The notes: generated from the letters alone by a model not told the origin. Shown: positions 7,018-16,066, counted from the stretch's first letter. The stretch is 64,000 nucleotides of DNA from Eubacteriales bacterium (GCA_030524285.1 JAUNGQ010000001.1:1-64000), one strand, 5' to 3'. Made by a program: numbers and translations.

Positions 7018-8226
7018 TCAGCTGATCAAGCCATATTCCAGCTTGGCTGCCAGAATACGCTCCACACTTGCTGTAATTTGATCTTCGGTGAGTGTACCGT
7101 CCGTCACAGCAGTTGAGATTGCCATATAGGTATCGTTGATGTTTGGCGGGCACAGCAGCATATCTGCACCTGCCTGCAGTGCTTTCACAACCGATTCACT
7201 GGTAGCATAGCTTCCCGTGATGGCAGCGTCAGTCAGCCGGTCTGTGAGAATAATGCCGTCATAGCCCAGTTCCTTACGCAGCAGGTCCGTCACAACTTTG
7301 TCGGACAGGGAGCATGGTACGTCGGCAAAAGCGGATGCAGTCATATTGGAAACTACAATGAACGAAGCGTCGGCTTCAATGCCTGCCTGGAAAACCTTCA
7401 AATCCTTGTCCTGAAATTCCTGGAGGGAACGGTCTGTCTTCACAGCTTCCTGTGCTGTATTGGAATTGATGCTGCCCGCACCCGGGAAATGGGCGATGGC
7501 AGACAGTACGCCGCCTTGCTGGATACCGCTGATTTCGCTGCTGACAGTCTTGGAAACAGCTTCTGTGTCCTCCGTGGCGGAAATATCCGCAGTCGGTGCG
7601 AAATCCACATTAAAGCCGACTGTACTGAGGCTGGAAGCAAGTGTGCCGCCCAACTCCTTTGACTTTTCGACTTCATCGGAAACAGATACGTCATTCGTCG
7701 TATCAACGCCGAGCAGCTGGGAAATCGTTGCATTGTTATATCCTTTTTCCTCAATACCGAGGAACATCGGGATACCGGCGCCGGCTGCTTTTGCATATTC
7801 CTGTGTATTGTCGAGCATGGAGCCGATCTGTTCCCTGGTCTGTACATTTTGACTGGAATACAAAATCCCACCGACAGGTGCCTTGGTGATGGATTCCTTT
7901 GTTGTATCACCAGCACGGACGACAGTATCACTGGAATCGGTCAATACTTCTGGTGAGACAAACATTAACTGATAGATCTTCTGTTCCAGTGTCAGGTTTG
8001 CTGCCAGCTCGCGTGCACGCTCATGTGCTGCATCCGGCGCTTCTTCGTCATCGACAGGTGCCGCACTGCCGCTAGCTGTCTGGGGCTGCGATGTCCCTGC
8101 CAGCTGTGTCAGAAAACGGGCGCCCTCCGGTGCACGGTCCGGATGGAATTGAATGTATCCAATGGATGCGGCACATACCATAATACATGCCACAACCGGT
8201 ATCAATAAGAAATACCGCTTTTTCAT
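7018..8226 (-). CDS. GH3-family (NagZ-like) extracytoplasmic protein, catalytic dyad missing
   Basis: A 402-residue protein with an N-terminal signal anchor (hydrophobic residues 6-24) and the TIM barrel of glycoside hydrolase family 3 (about 75-400). Barrel landmarks are present (VDFAPTADIS, 208-217; presumed nucleophile in ILTDRL, Asp329). NagZ enzymes remove GlcNAc during wall turnover and use the motif KHFPGHG-x4-D-x-H. Here it reads AHFPGAGSINSNTA (245-258), so the Lys, the second His and the Asp-His acid/base dyad are all replaced. The sugar-binding GGR motif is also lost (EEKGYNN). It may be an inactive wall-binding homologue. AGGAGG precedes the ATG at 8226. Confidence 0.85.
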   Translation of the reverse strand: MKKRYFLLIPVVACIMVCAASIGYIQFHPDRAPEGARFLTQLAGTSQPQTASGSAAPVDDEEAPDAAHERARELAANLTLEQKIYQLMFVSPEVLTDSSDTVVRAGDTTKESITKAPVGGILYSSQNVQTREQIGSMLDNTQEYAKAAGAGIPMFLGIEEKGYNNATISQLLGVDTTNDVSVSDEVEKSKELGGTLASSLSTVGFNVDFAPTADISATEDTEAVSKTVSSEISGIQQGGVLSAIAHFPGAGSINSNTAQEAVKTDRSLQEFQDKDLKVFQAGIEADASFIVVSNMTASAFADVPCSLSDKVVTDLLRKELGYDGIILTDRLTDAAITGSYATSESVVKALQAGADMLLCPPNINDTYMAISTAVTDGTLTEDQITASVERILAAKLEYGLIS

Positions 8227-8330
8227 ATTGTGCCTCCTGTAGAGCTCTTAATCTATCTCAGTATAACGCATGGGACGACAAATTTCTACCTTGTTTGCGA
8301 TAAAGTTCTATTTTTCTCTATAGAAGTACA

Positions 8331-8363
8331 AAAATTCCCGGCAGCATCAGCGCCGCCGGGAAT
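8331..8363 (-). terminator. Terminator of the cytidylate-kinase-like gene
   Basis: ATTCCCGGC (8334-8342) and GCCGGGAAT (8355-8363) form a stem. Read leftwards, the stem is followed by TTTTTG. Confidence 0.8.
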
Positions 8364-8389
8364 ACTTTCTTTATGGAGAGAAGAAGTCA

Positions 8390-9031
8390 TCAGGACCGCT
8401 CTGCACGAAGACGCTCCATCAGCTCGCCAAAAGCAAGGACGGTTTCTACCGCACCGTCGATACCAGTTGTGCTGGTAGATACGCACAGATCGTAGCTGGA
8501 AGCATCGCTCCATCGCTTGCCTGTATAATAATTGTAATAGCTTGCGCGCTTTTTATCCCGCTTGAGCACCGTGTCCTCAATGCGGCGTTCCGGCAGGCCG
8601 AGGTCATGTACGGCATGATGCTTGCGGAATTCAATATCTGCTGTACAGAATACGCGTACAACATCCGTGCGCTGCCGCAGGACATAGCTGCCACAGCGTC
8701 CGACAACAACACACGGACCCTTTTCCGCAGCTTCGCGGATGATTTTAGCTTCCTCGACAAACAGCTTGTCGCTCATATTCAAATCAGAGGTCTGTGTCAG
8801 TGATCCCGCTGCCGTATAGCTTCCCATAACAAGGGAATACAGGAAACTATTGGTTGGTTTTTCATCAAACCCTTCAAAAATTTTACGGCTGACACCCGCG
8901 TTTTTTGCTGCCATATCTACGATCTGGGAATCGTAAAATGGGATGTTCAGCAGCTGTGCCAGCTTTTCGCCGACGATGTGTCCACCGGAACCAAATTCAC
9001 GTTCAATGGTATAGATGGTAGAGGTTGTCAT
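8390..9031 (-). CDS. Cytidylate kinase-like family protein
   Basis: A 213-residue P-loop-type protein of the cytidylate-kinase-like family (PF13189), common in Clostridia and Bacteroidetes. The N-terminus YTIEREFGSGGHIVGEKLAQ carries the family's modified nucleotide-binding loop (E-x-GSGG), and CVVVGRCGSYVL marks the central strand. A basic lid region follows (RIEDTVLKRDKKRASYYNYYTGKRW). The physiological substrate of this family is not established. It differs from true CMP kinase Cmk. Start chosen at ATG 9031, preceded by AAGGAAAGGATGG. It has its own terminator. Confidence 0.85.
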   Translation of the reverse strand: MTTSTIYTIEREFGSGGHIVGEKLAQLLNIPFYDSQIVDMAAKNAGVSRKIFEGFDEKPTNSFLYSLVMGSYTAAGSLTQTSDLNMSDKLFVEEAKIIREAAEKGPCVVVGRCGSYVLRQRTDVVRVFCTADIEFRKHHAVHDLGLPERRIEDTVLKRDKKRASYYNYYTGKRWSDASSYDLCVSTSTTGIDGAVETVLAFGELMERLRAERS

Positions 9032-9103
9032 GAGAATATCCCATCCTTTCCTTGATAGCATTGCCGCCATATGGACTGGCAGCAGATCTCTTTTCTGTAA
9101 AAT

Positions 9104-9132
9104 AGTATAACATATTTTTGTGATTCTGCAAA
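9104..9132 (-). promoter_or_regulatory. Candidate promoter of the cytidylate-kinase-like gene
   Basis: On the minus strand, TTTGCA, 17 bp, then TATACT preceded by TGT (9104-9109). It lies about 75 bp upstream of the start codon. The -10 is good and the -35 weak. Confidence 0.45.
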
Positions 9133-9300
9133 GTGCCAGATATCGCTTGACAGGATCAATGTAGGTTTTTCATCATTTTATCGTTTTTTTTCGACTGAAA
9201 AAACCACCAAAAGAGCGAACAGAACATTTTAAATCATCAACAGTTTTCACGAAAAAAGCAGGAAAACACTACGTTTCACGTCTTTTTTGAAACAAAAATA

Positions 9301-9329
9301 TTGAATAAAGAGATGTGCTGTGATATAAT
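9301..9329 (+). promoter_or_regulatory. Sigma-A-type promoter for the ricin-lectin gene
   Basis: TTGAAT (9301-9306), a 17-bp spacer and TATAAT (9324-9329). A second TATAAT lies near 9349. The 9133-9300 interval is AT-rich and shows no gene. Transcript leader would be about 160 nt. Confidence 0.7.
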
Positions 9330-9497
9330 AACGCAAAGCAGTTATGATATAATTATTTTATCACGATACCATATGCGATTTGTACGTGCGAGAGTGCCAT
9401 CAGAATCTACAGCCGCTGTGGCATGATAGCTGCTGGAAATACAATGAATTGCAGAAATTTATATATTTTCTGCTGCGAGACAAGGAGTGTCATGATA

Positions 9498-10241
9498 ATG
9501 CAGACATTTGACGAAACCGCATGGTACAGCATTGCGGCAAAGGTCGGTGGAAAGGTTATTACAGTTGAAAATGCTTCCACTGAAAATGGTGCAGCTGTTT
9601 GCCTGGCAGATGCTACCGGCGCAGATCAGCAGCTTTGGTCCATTGTTCATGTCGATGGAAAATATTATAAGATTATCAATAAGAATTCCGGCAAGGCGCT
9701 GGATATCATCAGCATGGGCGTTGTCAATGGTGCAAACCTGCATCAGTGGGAGTTTGTCAGCGGAGATAGCCAGCTGTGGTTCTTTGATGAAAAAGAAAAT
9801 GGCGCTGTTTCCATTAAGTCCGCGCTGTCGGCCAAGTGCATTGATGTTGTCGGCATGAACGCAGAGGCTGAGGGCGCACGCCTCCAGATCTGGGTAGATG
9901 TTGACGGTGAAAATCAGCGTTGGGTTCTGACTGCACAGGAAGCACCGGCAGCTGAAGAGCCGAAGGCAGAGGAAGCTGCTGTAGAGGAAAAGCCAGCTGA
10001 AAAGACAACAAAGAAGGCTCCGGCTGCGAAGAAGACTACCCGCAAGAGAACGACGAAGAAGGCTGCTGCCGGTGAGGAGAAGAAGCCGGCTGCAAAGACC
10101 ACGCGTAAGAGAACGACGAAGAAGGCTGCCGCAGCTGATGGCGAGGAGAAGCCGAAGAAGCGTACCCGCCGTACCAAGGCACAGATTGAGGCAGATAAGG
10201 CAGCTGCAGAGGCTGCAAAAGCTACTGAAGAAACCAAGTAA
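9498..10241 (+). CDS. Ricin-type beta-trefoil lectin domain with histone-H1-like Lys/Ala tail
   Basis: A 247-residue protein with no signal peptide. Residues 5-140 form a RICIN trefoil with three repeats, each ending in a QxW-type motif (DQQLWSI, DSQLWFF, ENQRWVL). Residues 145-247 are a low-complexity tail rich in Lys, Ala, Thr and Glu. It contains two copies of KKTTRKRTTKKAAA-like sequence and ends KKRTRRTKAQIEADKAAAEA, resembling histone-H1-type DNA-binding tails. Lectins of this fold are usually secreted, so a leaderless lectin with a nucleic-acid-binding-like tail is odd. AAGGAG at 9482-9487 sits 10 nt before ATG 9498; ATG 9492 is the alternative. Function unknown. Confidence 0.8.
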   Translation: MQTFDETAWYSIAAKVGGKVITVENASTENGAAVCLADATGADQQLWSIVHVDGKYYKIINKNSGKALDIISMGVVNGANLHQWEFVSGDSQLWFFDEKENGAVSIKSALSAKCIDVVGMNAEAEGARLQIWVDVDGENQRWVLTAQEAPAAEEPKAEEAAVEEKPAEKTTKKAPAAKKTTRKRTTKKAAAGEEKKPAAKTTRKRTTKKAAAADGEEKPKKRTRRTKAQIEADKAAAEAAKATEETK

Positions 10242-10264
10242 GCTTTTTTTGATGACGACAGGAC

Positions 10265-10308
10265 TTCCTGACGGCTGTTGATTCCGGCTGTCAGGGAGTT
10301 TTTGTTTT
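10265..10308 (+). terminator. Terminator of the ricin-lectin gene
   Basis: TTCCTGAC (10265-10272) pairs with GTCAGGGA (10290-10297), followed by GTTTTTGTTTT. Confidence 0.75.
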
Positions 10309-10356
10309 ATGCTGTTTCGGGAAGAATGGATTTCCATGATTGTAACTGGTCTGTCA

Positions 10357-10385
10357 TTGAGTTTACAGGTGGGATATGCTACAAT
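10357..10385 (+). promoter_or_regulatory. Promoter for the DUF975 gene
   Basis: TTGAGT (10357-10362), 17 bp, TACAAT (10380-10385) with an extended -10 TGC. It lies 45 bp before the start codon. Confidence 0.65.
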
Positions 10386-10430
10386 ATTATTGTAATTTTT
10401 TTTCGCAAAAGACCGAAAGGAGTGTCTGTT

Positions 10431-11240
10431 ATGACATATAATTCCGACGCGCGCAAAGCGTATAAGGCGCAGGCGCGGGCAGATATCCGGGCACGATTCT
10501 GGCCGACAATGGGCGCAGTCCTTCTGGAAATGGTACCATTGTTTTTAATCAGTATGATCATGATGATTGGCGTGCAAGGGCTTTCTGAACAACCGACGCT
10601 ACGGGAAATGCTAAAGCTATATCAATATATGGGTATTTTTATCGTAGCAGAATTCCTGATTGGTTCGCCTATCACCTTTGGCGCAAAGCATTATTTTGTT
10701 GCCCGCGCAAGAGGGGAACAGGGCTCTGTGGCACAGGTGCTGACCTGTTTTTCCAGCCTGGGAAAGTATTTAACCGCGCTGAAGCTGAGCCTGTGCATTG
10801 CAATCCGTTCCCTCGGCTGGCTGCTGTTGCTGTATGCTGTGATGTTTGTCACCATGATTCCGATGATACTGGTGGGCGACGGCGGACCGATGGTCTTCTA
10901 TATTGTGGTATGGGCTGTTGTCGTCATTGTGTTGGCATGCTTCGTTGCCGTTAAAATCCGTCGGTATGATGGCGCCTATATCTGCATGATTGATACCCCG
11001 GATGCAAGCGTCTGGGAAGCGGTCAAGGCATGTGCGCCGATTTTCAAGGGGCATAACTGGGAACTGCTGGTATTTGACCTGAGCTTTATCCTGTGGGAGC
11101 TGCTGTCGGCAATTACCCTGGGTATTGTCGGCATTTACGTGACGGCGTATCAGGAAATTGCATTCGTGCATTATTTTGATGCTCTGTGCGGAAAGGATGA
11201 AAACGAATCTCTGAATCAGCCGGAGATGCCGGAACTGTAA
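10431..11240 (+). CDS. DUF975 family integral membrane protein
   Basis: A 269-residue protein with five to six hydrophobic segments. The N-terminal cytoplasmic stretch SDARKAYKAQARADIRARFW, the GAKHYFVARARGE segment and the C-terminal YQEIAFVHYFDAL are typical of DUF975, a membrane family widespread in Firmicutes with no defined function. The start at ATG 10431 follows GAAAGGAG; a longer reading from 10278 would run through the promoter. It is a single-gene unit between two terminators. Confidence 0.85.
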   Translation: MTYNSDARKAYKAQARADIRARFWPTMGAVLLEMVPLFLISMIMMIGVQGLSEQPTLREMLKLYQYMGIFIVAEFLIGSPITFGAKHYFVARARGEQGSVAQVLTCFSSLGKYLTALKLSLCIAIRSLGWLLLLYAVMFVTMIPMILVGDGGPMVFYIVVWAVVVIVLACFVAVKIRRYDGAYICMIDTPDASVWEAVKACAPIFKGHNWELLVFDLSFILWELLSAITLGIVGIYVTAYQEIAFVHYFDALCGKDENESLNQPEMPEL

Positions 11241-11278
11241 TCATCTGTCCGAATATAATAAAAAATCCATACAAATAG

Positions 11279-11322
11279 AAATCCGGAGGCTTCTATCTAC
11301 GTAGGGAGCATCCGGATTTTAT
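11279..11322. terminator. Terminator shared by the DUF975 and AEC genes
   Basis: AAATCCGGA (11279-11287) pairs with TCCGGATTT (11311-11319), with T-rich flanks on both strands. The inner loop holds a small CTACGTAG palindrome. Confidence 0.75.
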
Positions 11323-12234
11323 TTATGCCCAGAGGAGCAGCAGGAAGAGAGACAAAACAAAGCTGATAACCATACTCATTGAGCTGAGAGCTGCGATCAT
11401 GGACTGTCTGCATCCGCAGGACAGACCAAACGGAATTGCCAGTGTGGTTATGGGGCCAATCAAGCACAGGCATAGGGTCTGGCGGGTTACGGGATCAAAG
11501 GGCGTCAGCAGGAAGACAACAGCTGCGGCAAGCAGGCATAATCCATAGCGCAGGCCGAGGATTTGTGCAACCTCACGGATATCCTGACGGGTTAAATGCC
11601 ATTCAAAAATCAAACCAAGCGTAAACATGGCAAGAAAGGCATTTCCCTGACCAAATAAGGTACATAGCTCAAAGAAAGCATCCGGTAGACGGATACCGGG
11701 CAGATAGAGCATTAACATAATGAAATATGCCAGAAACGGAGGGGAATGAAACAGTGTCCGCAGGATATTGCGGACAGAAAGCTTTCCATCACCGCCGCTG
11801 ACAGAGGAAGCTGCGGAATAAGTAATGCCTGCGCCATACGGATTGTTTCCGGCATCGTACATACAAAGACAGAGAATCGCGGAGGAGGGAAGAAAACCCT
11901 GTACGAATGGCAGGACAAAGTTGCCAATGTTATACGATGGCGTATTGAGCAGATACAGCGCACGGGTTTCCCCATCCTTCCGGATGGAGTACAGCCAGCC
12001 GGCTGCCAGCAGAAGCAGGTTCATGCCGAATCCGATCCCCAAGGCAAACAGCAGGGAAAAATCGATGGAAAATGTGCGGAAACCGGAAATCAATGCAGCA
12101 GGCATGGTGATGTTGATAATAATTTTCATCAATACCTGGCTGTCCTCCTGCTGGAGGATATGTCTGGCTTTCATACAATACCCCAGTGCAATCATGAGAA
12201 TAAAGCCAAGGGCTTTGAATAAGACAGCGGTCAT
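11323..12234 (-). CDS. AEC family transporter (auxin efflux carrier superfamily)
   Basis: A 303-residue protein with ten hydrophobic segments in two inverted halves. Family features are the early helix FILMIALGYCMKARHIL and the TMPAALISGF break in the second helix. Bacterial AEC proteins include malate/malonate and other organic acid carriers; the substrate here cannot be assigned. The ATG at 12234 is chosen because GGAGG lies 10 nt upstream; ATG 12255 lacks a site. It converges on the DUF975 gene across a shared terminator. Confidence 0.85.
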   Translation of the reverse strand: MTAVLFKALGFILMIALGYCMKARHILQQEDSQVLMKIIINITMPAALISGFRTFSIDFSLLFALGIGFGMNLLLLAAGWLYSIRKDGETRALYLLNTPSYNIGNFVLPFVQGFLPSSAILCLCMYDAGNNPYGAGITYSAASSVSGGDGKLSVRNILRTLFHSPPFLAYFIMLMLYLPGIRLPDAFFELCTLFGQGNAFLAMFTLGLIFEWHLTRQDIREVAQILGLRYGLCLLAAAVVFLLTPFDPVTRQTLCLCLIGPITTLAIPFGLSCGCRQSMIAALSSMSMVISFVLSLFLLLLWA

Positions 12235-12382
12235 AGGGAGAATACCTCCGATCATGTTATTACGATTCTTATTGTAGCGTGATATACACGGAGGGGCAAG
12301 AGCAGAAGTGACGAAGATTGCAGGATGGTTTCAAAATGCGTTACACAAAGGACAGGTTTCGCGTGCGGAGCGTTAGACAGTA

Positions 12383-12491
12383 GGCTCCCTCAGAGGAGGG
12401 AGCTGTCAGCGAAGCTGACGGAGGGAGTTTGATTGCGGTTGTCTTCTGCACAGCGGTTGCAGTTGATATGACAGATTGATTGTGTTACTCC
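12383..12491. repeat. Dispersed palindromic repeat, copy 2 (left portion only)
   Basis: Begins GGCTCCCTCAGAGGAGGGAG, followed by CTGTCAGCGAAGCTGACGGA and GGGAGTTTGATTGCGGTTGT. It ends near TGTGTTACTCC, where the right arm of the full element would start. It lies in the 400-bp gap between the AEC and purA genes, which otherwise contains only the purA promoter. Confidence 0.8.
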
Positions 12492-12542
12492 ATTCATCTT
12501 CGCCGCATGTTAAATTCATGGAATGAAAGTAAAAAAGTATGG

Positions 12543-12571
12543 TTGTACGAAGATACAAAAGATGCTATAAT
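12543..12571 (+). promoter_or_regulatory. purA promoter
   Basis: TTGTAC (12543-12548), 17-bp spacer, TATAAT (12566-12571) with extended -10 TGC. The about 60-nt leader contains a GC-rich hairpin, GGGGT/ACCCC, at about 12592-12611. Confidence 0.75.
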
Positions 12572-12637
12572 AACCCTGTAAGTTTGTTTTCGGGGTGCTT
12601 GCCGGGACCCCAAATCGTTTGAAAGGGGCAATTTATT

Positions 12638-13915
12638 ATGCCAGGCAAAATTGTATTGGGCGCTCAGTGGGGCGATGAAGGCAAGGGTAAGTATATTGAT
12701 ATCTTTGCTTCTCAGGCTGATCTGGTTGTCCGTTCTCAGGGCGGCAACAACGCAGGACATACTGTAGTTGTTGGAGATGAGTCCTATAAATTACAGCTGA
12801 TTCCGTCCGGTATTCTGTATCCGGATTGTGTAAATATTATCGGACCGGGTGTTGTTGTCAATCCAAAGTCCATTCTGGGCGAGATGGATGGTCTGCGCGA
12901 GCGTGGTATTTCTGTTGATAAGCTGTATATTGATGCACGTGCGCATTGTATCCTCCCATGGCATCTGGAGCTGGATGCACTGAGTGAAAAGGCACGCGGC
13001 GGCGATGATATCGGAACCACTAGGAAGGGCATTGGACCGACTTATATGGACAAGTCCGAGCGTATTGGTGTGCGTATGCATGACTTTGTTGATCCGGATC
13101 GCTTTGAATCGGTTATGACAGAGGCTTGCGAGCGCAAGAACAAGGTGATTACAGGCGTTTACGGCGGTGAACCGATCGATATCAAGGCTGTTTTGGAGGA
13201 ATACAAGGTATATGCTGACAGACTGAGAAGCCATGTCAAGGATACCTCTGTTCTGACCTACAATGCCATTAAGGAAGGCAAGGAAGTCCTGTTTGAGGGT
13301 GCGCAGGGCACGCTGCTCGATCTGGATATGGGCACCTATCCGTATGTAACCTCTTCGCATCCGGTTTCCGGCGGCTGCTGCATCGGTTCCGGTGTTGGCC
13401 CGACTGCTGTTGACGAGATCGTAGGTATCTGCAAGAGCTATACTACCCGTGTCGGCAAGGGCCCGTTCCCGACGGAGCTGTTTGACGAGACAGGCGATTA
13501 TATCCGCAATGCAGGCCATGAGTTTGGTACGGTTACCGGACGTCCGAGACGTACTGGCTGGTTTGACGCTGTTATCGCGCGGTATGCTGTCCGTGTCAAT
13601 GGTCTGACAGAGATGGTTATCAACAAGATTGATCCGCTGTGCGGCCTGCCAAAGCTGAAGGTGTGCGTAGCATATGACTTCAAGGGCGAGCGTATCACGG
13701 AATTTCCGGCGAATTTTGCAGATCTGGCAGACTGCAAGCCGATTTATGAGGAATTTGACGGCTTTACCGAGGATATCACCCAGTGCAAGACCTTTGATGA
13801 GCTGCCGGCAACGGTACAGAGCTATATCAAGCAGCTGGAGGAAATCATCGGCTGCCCGGTTAAGCTGCTGGGCGTTGGTCCTGGCCGCGATCAGGTCATC
13901 GATATTACCAAGTAA
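12638..13915 (+). CDS. purA: Adenylosuccinate synthase
   Basis: A 425-residue enzyme of full family length. It joins IMP and aspartate using GTP to make adenylosuccinate, the first committed step to AMP. The N-terminal GTP loop QWGDEGKGK, NNAGHTVV, TTRKGIGPTY, FEGAQGTLLD and the GRPRRTGWFD motif are all present. Start at ATG 12638 follows GAAAGGGGC. It is a single-gene unit with a strong promoter; no other purine genes are adjacent. Confidence 0.98.
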   Translation: MPGKIVLGAQWGDEGKGKYIDIFASQADLVVRSQGGNNAGHTVVVGDESYKLQLIPSGILYPDCVNIIGPGVVVNPKSILGEMDGLRERGISVDKLYIDARAHCILPWHLELDALSEKARGGDDIGTTRKGIGPTYMDKSERIGVRMHDFVDPDRFESVMTEACERKNKVITGVYGGEPIDIKAVLEEYKVYADRLRSHVKDTSVLTYNAIKEGKEVLFEGAQGTLLDLDMGTYPYVTSSHPVSGGCCIGSGVGPTAVDEIVGICKSYTTRVGKGPFPTELFDETGDYIRNAGHEFGTVTGRPRRTGWFDAVIARYAVRVNGLTEMVINKIDPLCGLPKLKVCVAYDFKGERITEFPANFADLADCKPIYEEFDGFTEDITQCKTFDELPATVQSYIKQLEEIIGCPVKLLGVGPGRDQVIDITK

Positions 13916-13985
13916 ATTTTTGCAGAAAGACGGGCAGATGCATATCGCACCTGCCTGTTTTTTCGTTTGTCATGAAATGAGACCA

Positions 13986-15041
13986 TCACTGTTTTGTTTT
14001 CAAGTAAACGCCAAAGAACAATACTGCCGCTGCAATCAGCGCAATGGGCAGAAACAAAATCTGGTACAGCTCCTGCGCATAGGCAAATGCCTGATTGCTT
14101 CCGGCAAATAGGACGCAAAGGATTCCGGCGAGCACGACAGCAATCCAGATGATACGCTTTTCCGAGCCATGGCCCGTAGCGGCCTGCAAACAGCCGGAAA
14201 GGAACTCCAGGATCAACGCAATGCGTGCGATGGCACAGACAATCAGACTGCCGGAAATTAACACCTCACCGCGCTGGAAGGATTCGCCAAATTCCAGCAC
14301 ACTGGCCGCGGTATACGACGGATACAGCACTGCATTGGCGCCATTTTGTCCCAACAGACAGATGTTACGGATATATAACAGGCATAGCAGTACGCCTGCC
14401 AGTACACAGGCCCGCAGCAGGCCGGTGCGGATTTGTGTTCCTGTATTGCCAAGTACAGCCGCAGCATAGAAGACTTCTCCGAAGGGGACAGACAGCAATA
14501 CATATGCACGGAAGGGAATGCCATCCCAACCGTTTTCCAATACAGGGAATAGCTGTGTCCAGTCCAATTGTCTCCAGCTCAGCAGCAGGGATGCTGCAAG
14601 GGCAATGATGACAACCCATATGACAGGCTCTGTCCATAATACCAGCTTTTGAATCCCATTTTGTGCAGCGCAGGCAGCACAAAATAATACGGCTGCTGTC
14701 AGCAACCAGATCGGCCATTCACCGCCGGAGACAGTACGCAGGAAAATCACACTGCTGAGAATTGACATATTGCATGACCAGAACGCCAGTGCCGCCAAAA
14801 GCAGCAGATAAACACTGCCAAAGCCGTTGCCGAAGGCAGTGGCAGGCAGGTCAAACCAGCAGACTGCGGGCAGGCGTTCGGATGGAAGACAACAAAATGC
14901 AGTAAATAGCAGACTGAAAAAGCAGGCAATTGCAAGGACGATCCATCCATCCCGTCCATTTGCCGCAGTCATAGTCAGGGACCATCCACTGAGGACAACC
15001 AGAAGCAGGCAGGTTGCCTGACGGCCATTGATTTGATTCAT
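13986..15041 (-). CDS. gerAB: Spore germination protein GerAB-type (GerB/endospore permease subunit)
   Basis: A 351-residue protein with ten hydrophobic segments, of the APC-type GerAB/ArcD family that binds germinant (amino acids and similar) in the spore inner membrane. The N-terminus begins MNQINGRQATCLLLVVLSGW after correcting to ATG 15041. It overlaps the gerAC-type stop codon by ATGA, so the two are translationally coupled. Third and last gene of the germinant-receptor operon. The sequence is divergent, so the exact ligand cannot be inferred, but position and fold make the assignment firm. Confidence 0.85.
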   Translation of the reverse strand: MNQINGRQATCLLLVVLSGWSLTMTAANGRDGWIVLAIACFFSLLFTAFCCLPSERLPAVCWFDLPATAFGNGFGSVYLLLLAALAFWSCNMSILSSVIFLRTVSGGEWPIWLLTAAVLFCAACAAQNGIQKLVLWTEPVIWVVIIALAASLLLSWRQLDWTQLFPVLENGWDGIPFRAYVLLSVPFGEVFYAAAVLGNTGTQIRTGLLRACVLAGVLLCLLYIRNICLLGQNGANAVLYPSYTAASVLEFGESFQRGEVLISGSLIVCAIARIALILEFLSGCLQAATGHGSEKRIIWIAVVLAGILCVLFAGSNQAFAYAQELYQILFLPIALIAAAVLFFGVYLKTKQ

Positions 15042-16066
15042 CGACTGCCTCCTTCCGCACTCTGCACAGCGCGTAATGTGATATTGACAGTGACCGGAAC
15101 CGATTGCCATGTATCGATACCGGACTGTTGCCAGCTTTGTGCATCTGCACGCTCCCATGCACGTCCAAAGCCCAATGCATCACAGTTGGCTTGCTGTAAG
15201 GCTTCGATGACAGCGATACTTTGTGTTTTTAAGGCATGTGCGGCGGGCTTTGCCTGTGCACTTGCTTCGCAGGCAAGATCTGCATGGACATTTACCGTAA
15301 ATTTTGTCTGTTCCTTTCCTTCAGCGGTAATTTCCGTGCGGATATTGCTGAGCTGATAACGGGTATCTGCATCATAAATCGTTGCGGTATCACCGGAAGC
15401 GAGCAGGATGGAGAGGATAGATGTCTGCTGTTCGTCCAGCCAGTTCCGCAGGGTATCACCGGAAAACAATGCGCAGCCGGACAGGACAGCCTGTCCGTTT
15501 TTGATTGAGACAGCAGGTAAAACGGCGTCGATTCCTTCTGTTTCCACGCGGTCTAATACACGATATAATGGCATATCCGGTGTCTGGGATTGCTGCACGG
15601 CATAGGAAATGCTATCCCCCAGAGAAAAGCCCACGGGTTCGCCGCTGATGGAATCACAGGAAAGGACATCGGTAGCTTTTGCATTGCGGACGGCGCATAG
15701 CCGCACTGCCGGGCGCACTTCACTCGAATGAGTCAACTCTTGTATACAGGACTGTATACCATCGCGTAGCAGGCTTTTGTCGAGAAATAATACACGGGCA
15801 TGGCTCCAATATAGCTGTGCATCCAGCCCGTAGCCGGTATTGTCGATTGCCTGTGCAATGCTGCCTGCTTTTCCGGAAACCAGTTGTGCATTCGGGGCAG
15901 CGTCAGCCGAGCTTGGCACAGCAAGCTCGGCAGCCAGAGTATATTGCTCGGAATCCAGTGTGATTGAACCGGATGTCACAGCAGATAAATCACCGGCATC
16001 CTTCCAGCTGCACCCGCACAGGGACAGACAGATCGTGCAAAGGAATATTACTGCAATGCGTTTCAT
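15038..16066 (-). CDS. gerAC: Spore germination lipoprotein, Ger(x)C family
   Basis: A 342-residue protein with a lipoprotein signal (KRIAVIFLCTICLSLCGCSW; lipobox LSLCGC, Cys about residue 18). Ger(x)C proteins are the lipid-anchored C subunit of GerA-type germinant receptors. The C-terminal part has the family alternation of strands and a WxxAD-type segment (WERADAQSWQQSGIDTWQSV). Start at ATG 16066 gives the proper lipoprotein N-terminus. It overlaps the upstream gerAA stop by ATGA and the downstream gerAB start by ATGA. Confidence 0.88.
   Translation of the reverse strand: MKRIAVIFLCTICLSLCGCSWKDAGDLSAVTSGSITLDSEQYTLAAELAVPSSADAAPNAQLVSGKAGSIAQAIDNTGYGLDAQLYWSHARVLFLDKSLLRDGIQSCIQELTHSSEVRPAVRLCAVRNAKATDVLSCDSISGEPVGFSLGDSISYAVQQSQTPDMPLYRVLDRVETEGIDAVLPAVSIKNGQAVLSGCALFSGDTLRNWLDEQQTSILSILLASGDTATIYDADTRYQLSNIRTEITAEGKEQTKFTVNVHADLACEASAQAKPAAHALKTQSIAVIEALQQANCDALGFGRAWERADAQSWQQSGIDTWQSVPVTVNITLRAVQSAEGGSR

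Noticed and set aside
12592..12611. Purine riboswitch or attenuator before purA
   Set aside because: Only a short GC-rich hairpin is present in a 60-nt leader. No purine aptamer core and no terminator T-run.
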